This document shows, piece after piece, positions 10,390 through 20,624 of a stretch of DNA of 64,000 nt (positions are counted from its first letter, which is position 1; each line of letters starts with the position of its first letter). Made by a program: the position numbers and the translations under genes. The stretch comes from Rugamonas fusca (GTDB lineage Bacteria; Pseudomonadota; Gammaproteobacteria; Burkholderiales; Burkholderiaceae_D). The stretch spans positions 1-64,000 of the forward strand of contig NZ_JACEZS010000003.1 of assembly GCF_014042365.1 (NCBI RefSeq). Reading direction: 5' to 3'. The notes under the pieces were generated by a model. That model ran no database searches. It saw only the letters and a list, made by a program, of their open reading frames with translations, and had not been told where the DNA came from.

Positions 10390-12546
10390 TTACTGCGCGT
10401 TCAGGCCGCGGCGCTCCAGCAGCGGCGCGATGATGGCGTCGCGGCCGCGGAAGTCGCGGAACAGTTGCAGCGCGTCATCCGTACCGCCGCGCGACAGCAA
10501 GGTCTTGCGGAACCAGTCGCCGTTCTTGCGCAGCAGGCCGCCGTTTTCCTTGAACCACTGCACCGAGTCGGCGTCCAGCTTCTCGCTCCATAGGTATGCG
10601 TAGTAGCCGGCCGAGTAGCCGCCCGAGAAGCTGTGCGAGAAGTAGGTGGTGCGGTAGCGTGGCGGCACGGGTGCGAAGTCCACGCCCATGTCCTTCAGGG
10701 CCGTCGCTTCAAAGCCCACCACGTCGGTGGGGATCTGGGCCGGGGCCAGCTGGTGCCAGCGCTGGTCCAGCAGGGCGGCGGCCAGGTATTCGGTCGTCAT
10801 GTAGCCCTGGTTGAACTTCTTGGACGCGATCACCTTGTCCAGCAACTCCTTGGGCATCGGTGCGCCGGTCTTGTAGTGGGTGGCGTAGTTGGCCAGCACT
10901 TCCGGCCACACGGCCCACATCTCGTTCACTTGCGACGGGTATTCGACGAAGTCGCTCGGCACATTGGTGCCCGAGAAGCGCGGATAGGTCACGTTGGAGA
11001 ACATGCCGTGCAGCGCGTGGCCGAACTCGTGGAAGGCCGTCTTGACTTCGTCATACGTCAGCAGGGTCGGCTCGCCGGCGGCCGGCTTGGGAATGTTGAG
11101 GTGGTTGGCCACCACGGGATGCGTGCCCAGCAGCTTCGATTGCGAGACGTAGGCGTTCATCCACGCGCCGCCCTGCTTGTTGCTGCGGGCGTACATGTCG
11201 GCGATGAAGATGGCCAGTTGCTTGCCGTTGGCGTCGAACACATCGAACACGCGCACGTCCGGGTTGTACACGGGCAGGTCCTTGCGCTCCTTGAACGACA
11301 GGCCATACAGCTTGCCGGCCGCGTAGAACACGCCCTTGGTCAGCACGTTGTTGAGTTCAAAGTAAGGTTTGAGCTGGTTCTCGTCGAACGAGAAGCGCTG
11401 GGCGCGCAGCTTGTCCGTGTAGTAGGCCCAGTCGGCCGCGCCGACCTGGAAATTGCCGCCTTCCGCATTGGCCAGCGTTTGCAGGTCAGCCGCTTCCTTG
11501 CGCGCATTGTTGACGGCCGGCTTGGCCAGTTCGCCCAGCAGGGTGTTGACGGCGGTGGTGGTCTTGGCCGTCTGGTCTTCCAGCGCGTAGGCGGCGAAGT
11601 TGGCGTAACCGAGCAGCGCGGCCTTGTCGGCGCGGGCCTTGGCGATCTTGAGCACGATGTCGCGGCTGTCGAACTCGCCGCCGTGGCTGCCGCGCGCCAG
11701 CGAGGCGGCCATCAAGCGTTCGCGCACGGCGCGGTTGCTCAGCACGGCCAATGGTGCCTGGCCCGAGGTGTTGGTGATGGCGATCAGGTACTTGCCATCC
11801 ATGCCCTTGGCCTTGGCGGCGGCGGCGGCCGTTTCGATGGCCGCGTCCGTCATGCCGGCCAGGTCGGCGCGGTTGTCCACCACCAGCGCGGAGGCGTTGG
11901 CTTCCTTCAGCACGTTCTGGGTGAAGGCCGTCTGCAGGCTGGCGATGTCGGCGTTGATGGCCTTCAGTTTTTCCTTGTCGGCGTCCGACAGCTTGGCGCC
12001 CGCGCGCACGAAGTCGGTGTGGTAGCGCTCCAGCAGGTGCTTGGCTTCCGCGTCCAGCTTGAGCTTGTCGCGCTTGGCGTACAGCGCATCGACGCGGGCG
12101 AACAGCTTGGCGTTCAGGAAGATGGCGTCGCCGTGGGCGGCCAGCTTGGGCGACATGTCGCGGTCGATGGCGTCCAGCGCGTCATTGGTGTTGGCGCCCT
12201 GCAGGTTCTGGAACGTGGTCTGCACGCGGTCCAGCAGGCGGCCCGAACGCTCCATGGCGAGGATGGTATTGTCGAACGTGGCCGGTTGCGGGTTATTGGC
12301 AATGGCGTCGATTTCCGCCAGCTGCACGCGCATGCCCTCGGCGAAGGCGGGCGCGAAGTGTTCGTCCTTGATCTTGTCGAAGGCCGGGTAGCCGAACGGC
12401 AGCGTGCTGGGCTTGAGGAAGGGGTTACCGGCCAGCGCGGCGGCGTTGATGGCGGTGGCCGGCGCGGCCGGCGCGGCGGCGTGAGCGAACTGGGTCATGG
12501 CAAGGCCAAGGCTGGCCACGAGTACGAGCATCTGAGGACGGGGCAT
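10390..12546 (-). CDS. dcp: M3 family metallopeptidase, peptidyl-dipeptidase Dcp-like
   Basis: 718 residues from the ATG at 12546, which begins a signal peptide (MPRPQMLVLVASLGLAMTQF, cleavage after AHA); the longer reading frame upstream lacks a plausible leader. The zinc-binding motif HEFGH is near residue 505, with the second-helix Glu downstream, as in thimet-like M3 peptidases. Length and the N-terminal NPFLKPSTLPFGYPAFDKI match exported Dcp proteins that remove C-terminal dipeptides in the periplasm. It is monocistronic, with its own terminator. Confidence 0.85.
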   Translation of the reverse strand: MPRPQMLVLVASLGLAMTQFAHAAAPAAPATAINAAALAGNPFLKPSTLPFGYPAFDKIKDEHFAPAFAEGMRVQLAEIDAIANNPQPATFDNTILAMERSGRLLDRVQTTFQNLQGANTNDALDAIDRDMSPKLAAHGDAIFLNAKLFARVDALYAKRDKLKLDAEAKHLLERYHTDFVRAGAKLSDADKEKLKAINADIASLQTAFTQNVLKEANASALVVDNRADLAGMTDAAIETAAAAAKAKGMDGKYLIAITNTSGQAPLAVLSNRAVRERLMAASLARGSHGGEFDSRDIVLKIAKARADKAALLGYANFAAYALEDQTAKTTTAVNTLLGELAKPAVNNARKEAADLQTLANAEGGNFQVGAADWAYYTDKLRAQRFSFDENQLKPYFELNNVLTKGVFYAAGKLYGLSFKERKDLPVYNPDVRVFDVFDANGKQLAIFIADMYARSNKQGGAWMNAYVSQSKLLGTHPVVANHLNIPKPAAGEPTLLTYDEVKTAFHEFGHALHGMFSNVTYPRFSGTNVPSDFVEYPSQVNEMWAVWPEVLANYATHYKTGAPMPKELLDKVIASKKFNQGYMTTEYLAAALLDQRWHQLAPAQIPTDVVGFEATALKDMGVDFAPVPPRYRTTYFSHSFSGGYSAGYYAYLWSEKLDADSVQWFKENGGLLRKNGDWFRKTLLSRGGTDDALQLFRDFRGRDAIIAPLLERRGLNAQ

Positions 12547-12681
12547 GTTTTCATCTTTCAAAGGACGCCAAGGGATGCTGACGCGGGTAGCGCAGCATGG
12601 AAGCGGCAGATGATAGCAGGGAGACAATCCAGCGTCAGCAAAAAGCAATGTTGCAGCGCACGCAAGGGCGAAGGCGGGAAT

Positions 12682-13260
12682 TCAGGACTTCAGGTGCGCC
12701 TCGATGCGCCGGTCCGGCACGAACCAGATCACGGCCACCAGCACGTACATGGCGAACGCGGCCCACACGTGCAGGAACGACAGCGGAATGGCCAGCAGGT
12801 ACAGCACGGGGGAAATGAGACCCTTGCGGTCCTTGCCGACGGCTTGCGCCAGCGTCGGATTGTGCGGATTGCGGGAAATCAGGGCCCGCTCCAGGATCTG
12901 GTAGGCGACGGCCGACATGAACAGCATGCCGCCATAAAACGCCACCGGCACGGGCGCGAAGTGGTTCTCGCCCATCCAGCCGGTGGCGAACGGGATCAGC
13001 GACAGCCAGAACAGCAGGTGCAGGTTGGCCCACAGCACACAGCCATCGACCACGGACGAGGCGTGCAGCATGTGGTGGTGGTTGTTCCAGTAGATGCCCA
13101 CGTAGATGAAACTGAGCACGTAGCTGAGCAGCACCGGCAGCAGCGGCAGCAGCGCCGCCAGGTCGGCCCCGTGCGGCACCTTCAGTTCCAGCACCATGAT
13201 GGTGATGATGATGGCGATCACGCCATCGCTGAATGCTTCCAGTCTGCCTTTGCCCATCAT
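12682..13260 (-). CDS. TMEM175/DUF1211 family membrane protein
   Basis: 192 residues with about six hydrophobic segments. The first carries RLEAFSDGVIAI, the FSDGV signature of the TMEM175/DUF1211 family, whose bacterial members form potassium-permeable channels. The WNNHHHMLH stretch after helix 2 is also typical. The gene is single, between dcp and vapC on the same strand; physiological role in this organism is unknown. Confidence 0.8.
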   Translation of the reverse strand: MMGKGRLEAFSDGVIAIIITIMVLELKVPHGADLAALLPLLPVLLSYVLSFIYVGIYWNNHHHMLHASSVVDGCVLWANLHLLFWLSLIPFATGWMGENHFAPVPVAFYGGMLFMSAVAYQILERALISRNPHNPTLAQAVGKDRKGLISPVLYLLAIPLSFLHVWAAFAMYVLVAVIWFVPDRRIEAHLKS

Positions 13261-13367
13261 TCCTCATCCCTGGAAATTGGCAGGCACAACGGCGCCGCCA
13301 GTTCAATTCACGGTGGACGCACCGCCTATTGGTGCGGGACCGATGCCCCCCAAGATTGGCCGGCTTG

Positions 13368-13793
13368 TTAGCCGGGCATCAGCTGGCAGCGAAGGCCGAA
13401 ATGCGCGGCGGCCTTCGCCATGTCCCGATCGAAGGTCCACAATTCCGCCTGGTATTCCCGGACCAGCGCCAAATGCAGCGCGTCGCCCGCGCGCATAGTG
13501 GTCTGCCATCCATCCAACATATGCGCCGCCATGCGATGGTCGTTGTCATCGACGGCAAGCCTGACCAGGGCTGGCGCCACCAGACTGGCAAAGGCATCGA
13601 CCACCTTGCGTGCCCCACTCCGCGTGATGAGCTTGCGCCGCACCTGTATGCCCAAGGCGGACAGCAATTCCACTTCCGTCCAACTGCTGAACGCCAGGGC
13701 TTCGCCCGGACTGGTCATCAGGCGTTCAGCGCGTTGACTGCCGGTTTCCGGAAGCAGAAAAGCCATCAAGACACTGGTGTCGACGTACCGCAT
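13368..13793 (-). CDS. VapC-type PIN-domain toxin
   Basis: 141 residues of a PIN-domain ribonuclease: Asp5 in YVDTSVL, Glu40 or Glu42 in SSWTEVEL, Asp104 in RAGDALHLA and Asp122 in TFDRDMA supply the metal-binding acidic residues. Its start codon overlaps the stop of the antitoxin gene by one base (TGATG), the usual translational coupling. In related pairs the toxin cleaves tRNA or rRNA; the target here is not predictable from sequence. Confidence 0.85.
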   Translation of the reverse strand: MRYVDTSVLMAFLLPETGSQRAERLMTSPGEALAFSSWTEVELLSALGIQVRRKLITRSGARKVVDAFASLVAPALVRLAVDDNDHRMAAHMLDGWQTTMRAGDALHLALVREYQAELWTFDRDMAKAAAHFGLRCQLMPG

Positions 13794-14029
13794 CAGTAGC
13801 GATCCGATTCGCGCATTTTGCGTATGAATTCAGCCGCCGGCTCACCTTGGTATTGAATCCCGGCCCGGTGTTCGGCCAGGCTTGGGACTTGCTTGCGCGG
13901 GGGATCGCTCTTCACGAGCCTGACGACCGCCTTGCCGCGCTTGGTGATCGTGACCTGTTCACCGCCTTCCACCAACTCGATCAGCTTGCTCAACTGCGCT
14001 TTTGCCTCAGCCAAAGAAAACGTGTGCAT
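13793..14029 (-). CDS. VapB-type antitoxin, Phd/YefM family
   Basis: 78 residues. The N-terminus (FSLAEAKAQLSKLIELVEGG, VTITKRGKAVVRLV) is the Phd/YefM DNA-binding fold; the C-terminal part, ending EFIRKMRESDRY, should wrap the toxin. A consensus AGGAGG at 14035-14040 precedes the start. It is first in the operon and would repress it through the palindrome immediately upstream. Confidence 0.85.
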   Translation of the reverse strand: MHTFSLAEAKAQLSKLIELVEGGEQVTITKRGKAVVRLVKSDPPRKQVPSLAEHRAGIQYQGEPAAEFIRKMRESDRY

Positions 14030-14050
14030 GACGGCCTCCTGACTATCTGG

Positions 14051-14066
14051 ATGGTCATTTGATCAT
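14051..14066. promoter_or_regulatory. Candidate VapB operator palindrome
   Basis: ATGGTCATTTGATCAT is a near-perfect palindrome of ATGRTCA half-sites, 21 bases upstream of the antitoxin start, where autoregulating Phd/YefM antitoxins bind. Assigned by position and symmetry only. Confidence 0.5.
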
Positions 14067-14122
14067 AGCACGCGAGGGTGCGGCAGGCGGCGGGAACGGG
14101 TGCTGGATAGGCTATCCGGCCA

Positions 14123-14503
14123 TCACTCCATGCGCTTCAGCGCGCAGATCTTGTTGCCCGACGGGTCGCGCAGATAGGCCAGGTACAGCGCGCCATGGGC
14201 GTTCGAACGCACGCCCGGCGGGTCTTCGCAGGCCACACCACCGTTGGCCACGCCGGCCGCGTGCCAGCGGTCGGCCATCTCGGGGTTTTCCACGGCGAAG
14301 CCGATGGTGGCGCCATTGCCGTGGCAGGCCGCTTCGCCGTTGATCGGCTTGCCGATGCCGAACACGCCGGTCTTGGTCACGTAGAACACCCGGCCCTTGT
14401 CGTCGAACTTACCTGGCGGAATGCCCAACTCGCCCAGGATGGCATCGTAAAACTGTTTGGACTTCTCAACATCGTTGGCGCCGACCATGATATGGCTGAA
14501 CAT
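14123..14503 (-). CDS. VOC (glyoxalase/bleomycin-resistance) family protein
   Basis: 126 residues from the ATG at 14503, with GGGAGA upstream as ribosome binding site; a TTG four codons earlier is less likely. The opening FSHIMVGANDVEKSKQFYD and the closing YLRDPSGNKICAL are typical of one beta-alpha-beta-beta-beta unit pair of the vicinal oxygen chelate fold. Such proteins are metal-dependent lyases, dioxygenases or binding proteins. No partner gene is nearby, so the substrate is unknown. Confidence 0.75.
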   Translation of the reverse strand: MFSHIMVGANDVEKSKQFYDAILGELGIPPGKFDDKGRVFYVTKTGVFGIGKPINGEAACHGNGATIGFAVENPEMADRWHAAGVANGGVACEDPPGVRSNAHGALYLAYLRDPSGNKICALKRME

Positions 14504-14616
14504 CTTATCTCCCAAGAAATATCATAAACGGCCAGTGTAACCGATCCGGCGCGCCATTTCCCGCTGGCGCAGCGGCGTAATCCCACACTGGCGGCGCGCC
14601 ATCATGATCACAAGAC

Positions 14617-14646
14617 TTACGCGAACTAGAGGCGGGAGTCTAAAAT
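14617..14646 (+). promoter_or_regulatory. Candidate promoter of icd
   Basis: TTACGC (14617-14622) and TAAAAT (14641-14646) with 18-base spacing lie about 110 bases upstream of the icd start. Weak -35 match; visual call. Confidence 0.3.
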
Positions 14647-14755
14647 ACGCATTTGGGCCGTGGAAACCCCACCGCCGCCCCGCGCGACGCCCGAAAAGTC
14701 CGTGCCTGAAACACGATATCAGGCGGCGGGTATCTACCATCTACGAGGGAACATT

Positions 14756-16987
<2,232 letters not shown>

Positions 16988-16993
16988 GGCGAA

Positions 16994-17033
16994 GTGCGGC
17001 GTCCCCTTGCCCGTGCAAGGGGACGCGCCGCAC
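16994..17033. terminator. Strong hairpin between icd and slyX
   Basis: Arms GTGCGGC-GTCCCCTTG and CAAGGGGAC-GC-GCCGCAC enclose a short loop between two convergent genes. There is no T-run on either side, so termination would depend on the stem. Confidence 0.55.
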
Positions 17034-17040
17034 GGCGCGA

Positions 17041-17247
17041 TCAGTAGTGGGGCGGACGTTCATGGGCCAGGCCGGCCCCGCCGCCCTGCGGCTGCTCGCG
17101 CAGGCGCTGGGCCAGCGTGGCGCACAGCAGTTCAAGCTTGTCGAGCTGCTGTTGCTGCTCATAGACGCGCTGGTTCAGCGCCTCCACCAGGTCTTCCTGG
17201 TGCGCCAGTTTGATTTCGATATCGATGAAACGTTCTTCGTTACTCAC
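17041..17247 (-). CDS. slyX: SlyX family protein
   Basis: 68 residues, close to the E. coli SlyX length. I place the start at the GTG at 17247, because AGGAG lies six bases upstream and the product then begins SNEERFIDIEIKLAHQEDLV, as in other SlyX proteins; ATG codons further upstream would put that site inside the gene. Heptad repeats across most of the length predict a coiled coil, followed by a Gly/Pro-rich tail. The function of SlyX is unknown. Confidence 0.85.
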   Translation of the reverse strand: MSNEERFIDIEIKLAHQEDLVEALNQRVYEQQQQLDKLELLCATLAQRLREQPQGGGAGLAHERPPHY

Positions 17248-17291
17248 GACGGGCTCCTGCATGAAAGCATGCATTCTACCGCCCGCCGCCC

Positions 17292-17756
17292 CTAACGCAG
17301 GTAGATCCCGCCGCACATGATCAGTTCCGCCTCCGGCACGCAGTACATGGACTTCGGTTCGATCTTGCCGCTGACCGGGTCGGTGAACTTGTAATCCTGC
17401 CAGAACGGCACCTTTTTCCTGGCCAGTTCGACGCGCTCGCGGATGAAGGGCTTGCCGTCGACATCCTTCATTTCCAGCAAGTTCTTGCCTATCATCCTGG
17501 CATTGGCGCCGTGCGCGCGAACCACGCCATCCAAGCCGTAGATCACCAGGTACAGGTCACGGTCGACGAACTGGCCGTCATGCTTGTCGATCTCGGCGTA
17601 GGTCTTGTCCCGGCCGTTGGCCTTCAGATAGTTCAAGCCCTTGCGCACCATGGCCTCCGCTTCCGGCTTGGTGGCGAATTCGGCCGCCTGCACCTGCCCC
17701 AGCAGGCCGGCCAGCGCCAGCATCCCTGGCGCCCCATACTTCCAGCGTGGTGACAT
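17292..17756 (-). CDS. Secreted single cache-domain protein
   Basis: 154 residues from the ATG at 17756, which follows a GAGGCGAG site and starts a signal peptide (cleavage near VQA-AEF). The mature part (GLNYLKANGRDKTYAEIDKH, DLYLVIYGLDGVVRAHG, GKNLLEMKDVDGKPF) matches the small-ligand cache domain found in the periplasmic part of chemoreceptors and in stand-alone secreted proteins. No membrane or signalling domain follows. A Fur-like site lies 37 bases upstream, suggesting iron control. Confidence 0.75.
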   Translation of the reverse strand: MSPRWKYGAPGMLALAGLLGQVQAAEFATKPEAEAMVRKGLNYLKANGRDKTYAEIDKHDGQFVDRDLYLVIYGLDGVVRAHGANARMIGKNLLEMKDVDGKPFIRERVELARKKVPFWQDYKFTDPVSGKIEPKSMYCVPEAELIMCGGIYLR

Positions 17757-17792
17757 GCTCGCCTCATTTTCCCGCCGCCGAATTGGCATGCG

Positions 17793-17806
17793 AATGAGAA
17801 TGATTA
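17793..17806. promoter_or_regulatory. Candidate Fur box
   Basis: AATGAGAATGATTA matches the core of the classical Fur consensus AATGATAATCATTA at 12 of 14 positions. It is located just upstream of the cache-domain gene on the minus strand, within promoter distance. Confidence 0.5.
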
Positions 17807-17891
17807 GATGCTAGCACCACCGCCAGATCAAGGTGGACGAATTTTTTGCCCTGGACAAAACGGGGTCAAAACCGGGCCAACTGCTGTCAAA

Positions 17892-19952
17892 TCAAGCCTT
17901 GGGGGTGGCCAGCAGTTCCTTCATGCGTGCCAGCCGCTCCTTGGGCGTGAGCACTTCGGCTTCGGTGGGCGCGGCCGTGCCCACGTCCAGCTGCATTTCC
18001 TTGATGAAGCGCGACGGGTCGCAATGGACTTGCTCGCCAGCCCGCTTGCGCTTCTTGCACCAGGTGATCTGCAAGGTACGCTGGGCCCGCGTGATGCCCA
18101 CGTACATCAGGCGGCGCTCCTCCTGCACCCGGGCCGCGATGCTCTCGGCCGGCGCGTCCGCGTCCCCCTTGTGCGGCAGGATGCCTTCCTCGCAGCCGAC
18201 CAGGAACACGTGCGGATATTCCAGCCCCTTGGACGCATGCAACGTGGACATGCGCACCGCGTCCGGGTCCTCGTCCTGGCCTTCGAGCATGGACATCAGG
18301 GCCACCATCTGGGTCAGCTCCAGCACGTTCTTTTCCTCGCCGTCGCGGTCCTTGCCGCCGCGGCCGCGGTCCTTGAGCCAGTTGGTGAACTCCAGCACGT
18401 TCTGCCACTTGCCCTGGGCCGCGCGCTCCTCGAACATATCGTATAAATAGTTTTCGTAGTTGATCGCTTCCAGCAGGTCATCGAGCACCTGGGCCGCGTT
18501 GTCGCCACTGCCGGACGGGCCGGGGCGGCTGGCGCGCGCTTCGAGGTTGTTGATGAAATTGCAGAAGTCGCGCAGCGGCTTGAGCTGGCGCTCGTTGAGC
18601 TTGCCCTCGATGCCGCCCTTGAACACGGCCTCGAACAGCGAGCACTGCCACTGACCCGAGAACGAGCCCAGCACTTCCAGCGTGGACTGGCCCACGCCAC
18701 GGCGCGGCGTGGTGACGGCGCGGATGAAGGCCGGGTCGTCGTCCGTGTTGGCCAGCAGGCGCAAATAGCTGATGATGTCCTTGATCTCGGCCTTGTCGAA
18801 GAAGCTCTGGCCGCCCGAGATCGTGTACGGAATGCGCTCCTTGCGCAGCGCCTGCTCGATCACGCGGGCCTGGTGGTTGCCCCGGTACAGGATGGCGTAG
18901 TCGGACCACTTGTTCTTGCGCTCGAAACGGTCGGCCGAGATCATGATGGCCACCTGTTCCGCTTCCTGGTCGTCGTTGGCCATGCCCAGCACCTTGATTG
19001 GCTCGCCCAGCCCGTGCTCGGACCACAGCGACTTCTCGAACAGCTTGGGGTTGTTGCCGATCACGGCGTTGGCCGCCTGCAGGATGCGGGTGGTGGAGCG
19101 GTAATTCTGCTCGAGCTTGATCACTTCCAGGTTGGGGAAGTCGGTCTGCAAGGTCTTCAGGTTCTCGACCGACGCGCCGCGCCAGGCGTAGATGGCCTGG
19201 TCGTCGTCCCCCACGGCCGTAAACATGGGCTTCTTGCCGATGCCCGTCACCATCAGCTTGACCAGCTCGTATTGGCAAGTGTTGGTGTCCTGGTACTCGT
19301 CCATGAGCAGGTAGCGCAGGCGGCGCTGCCACTTGTCGCGGATCGCCTCGTTGTTGCGGAACAGTTCCACGGGCAGGCGGATCAGGTCGTCGAAATCGAC
19401 GGCCTGGTAGGCCGACAAGGTCGCCACGTAGCTGCGGTAGATGCGGGCCGACTGGGCCTCGTCCTCATCCCTGGCGTTCTGCAACGCCTGCTCGGGATCG
19501 ACCAGGCCATTCTTCCACAAGGAAATGTCGGTCTGGATGCGGCGGATCAGCTGCTTGTCGGTCGTGATGGCCAGGTCCTGCACCAGCGAGGCGCAATCGT
19601 CGCTGTCCATGATGGAGAAGCGGTCCTTCAGGCCCAGGCCCTGCGCTTCCTGGCGCAAAATCTTCACGCCCAGCGAGTGGAAGGTGGACACCGTGAGCTG
19701 CTTGGCCTGGCGCGGCTGCTTGAGCAGCTTGGCGATCCGTTCCTGCATCTCCAGCGCCGCCTTGTTGGTGAAGGTGAGCGCGGCGATGGTGCGCGGGTCG
19801 TAGCCGCGGTCCTCGATCAGGTGGGCGATTTTCTGCGTGATCACCCGCGTCTTGCCGGAACCGGCGCCGGCCAGCACCAGGCACGGACCGTCGAGATAGG
19901 TGACGGCGGCGCTTTGCGGGACGTTGAGGCCGAATTGTGGTGCTTTGGACAT
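17892..19952 (-). CDS. rep: ATP-dependent DNA helicase Rep (UvrD/Rep superfamily I)
   Basis: 686 residues, close to E. coli Rep (673). All superfamily I motifs are visible: GAGSGKT at 29-35, TFTNKAA, DEYQDTN, GDDDQAIYAWRGA, QNYRST, TLHASKGLEYPHVFLVGCEE and VGITRAQ. Rep unwinds DNA 3'-5' and helps forks pass protein barriers. The start at 19952 is preferred because the extension upstream has no family resemblance. The DDDQ motif and the lack of a UvrD C-terminal extension favour Rep over UvrD. Confidence 0.9.
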   Translation of the reverse strand: MSKAPQFGLNVPQSAAVTYLDGPCLVLAGAGSGKTRVITQKIAHLIEDRGYDPRTIAALTFTNKAALEMQERIAKLLKQPRQAKQLTVSTFHSLGVKILRQEAQGLGLKDRFSIMDSDDCASLVQDLAITTDKQLIRRIQTDISLWKNGLVDPEQALQNARDEDEAQSARIYRSYVATLSAYQAVDFDDLIRLPVELFRNNEAIRDKWQRRLRYLLMDEYQDTNTCQYELVKLMVTGIGKKPMFTAVGDDDQAIYAWRGASVENLKTLQTDFPNLEVIKLEQNYRSTTRILQAANAVIGNNPKLFEKSLWSEHGLGEPIKVLGMANDDQEAEQVAIMISADRFERKNKWSDYAILYRGNHQARVIEQALRKERIPYTISGGQSFFDKAEIKDIISYLRLLANTDDDPAFIRAVTTPRRGVGQSTLEVLGSFSGQWQCSLFEAVFKGGIEGKLNERQLKPLRDFCNFINNLEARASRPGPSGSGDNAAQVLDDLLEAINYENYLYDMFEERAAQGKWQNVLEFTNWLKDRGRGGKDRDGEEKNVLELTQMVALMSMLEGQDEDPDAVRMSTLHASKGLEYPHVFLVGCEEGILPHKGDADAPAESIAARVQEERRLMYVGITRAQRTLQITWCKKRKRAGEQVHCDPSRFIKEMQLDVGTAAPTEAEVLTPKERLARMKELLATPKA

Positions 19953-20096
19953 CGAAATGGCAGACAGGCTGGGGTGAGCCGGCCATTGTAGCAGCCTCGC
20001 GCGCACCTGACGCGGCGCATGTAGCCGGCGGCCATTTGCGTTACCATGTTCAGATGGCGGCGCACCGCGCGCCCGAACTTGATTGGCTGTATTACT

Positions 20097-20579
20097 ATGA
20101 AATTCGAACACTTAATTGAAATTAACGATCCGCTCAACCCGCTGATCGATGCCCTCACCGTGGACCAGCTGTGGCGCGGCCTGGTGCTGCGCGCCGAGTC
20201 GCCCAAGCTGTTCGTGCCGCACCTGGACGACTGCGTGATCGTCGAGCGCAGCGAGCACACCTTCCGCCGCCGCCTGCGCTACGGCGAGCTGGTGATCGAG
20301 GACCAGGTGCTGCTCACACCCATGCACCAGATCCGCTACGAGGTGGCGCCCCAGCAGGACATCGCCGCCTCCAGCCTGACCATGACCATCGAACGGCCCG
20401 AACCGCAGGTGCTGTTCGTGCGCTTCGAATACGTGGATGCGCACGACGCGGCCACCGACGCGGCCAACGCCATGTACGACGAGTTCCGCCGCTCGGCCTA
20501 CCAGGAATCGGACATCGACACCATCCGCGTGCTGCGCGACCTGGCCGCCAGCGGCCGCCTGGACGCCATCCTCAACTAG
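20097..20579 (+). CDS. AtaL-like (DUF1857, SRPBCC fold) protein
   Basis: 160 residues from the ATG at 20097 (MKFEHLIEINDPLNPLIDAL). The pattern LTVDQLWRGLVLRAESPKLF followed by alternating strands fits the DUF1857/AtaL family, which has a START-like hydrophobic pocket. Function unknown. It overlaps nothing, is divergent from rep and convergent with the HD-GYP gene. Confidence 0.7.
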   Translation: MKFEHLIEINDPLNPLIDALTVDQLWRGLVLRAESPKLFVPHLDDCVIVERSEHTFRRRLRYGELVIEDQVLLTPMHQIRYEVAPQQDIAASSLTMTIERPEPQVLFVRFEYVDAHDAATDAANAMYDEFRRSAYQESDIDTIRVLRDLAASGRLDAILN

Positions 20580-20624
20580 CGAACGTTTCAACCGTCCCGG
20601 CCCCGCACGGGCGCCGGCTTCGCG

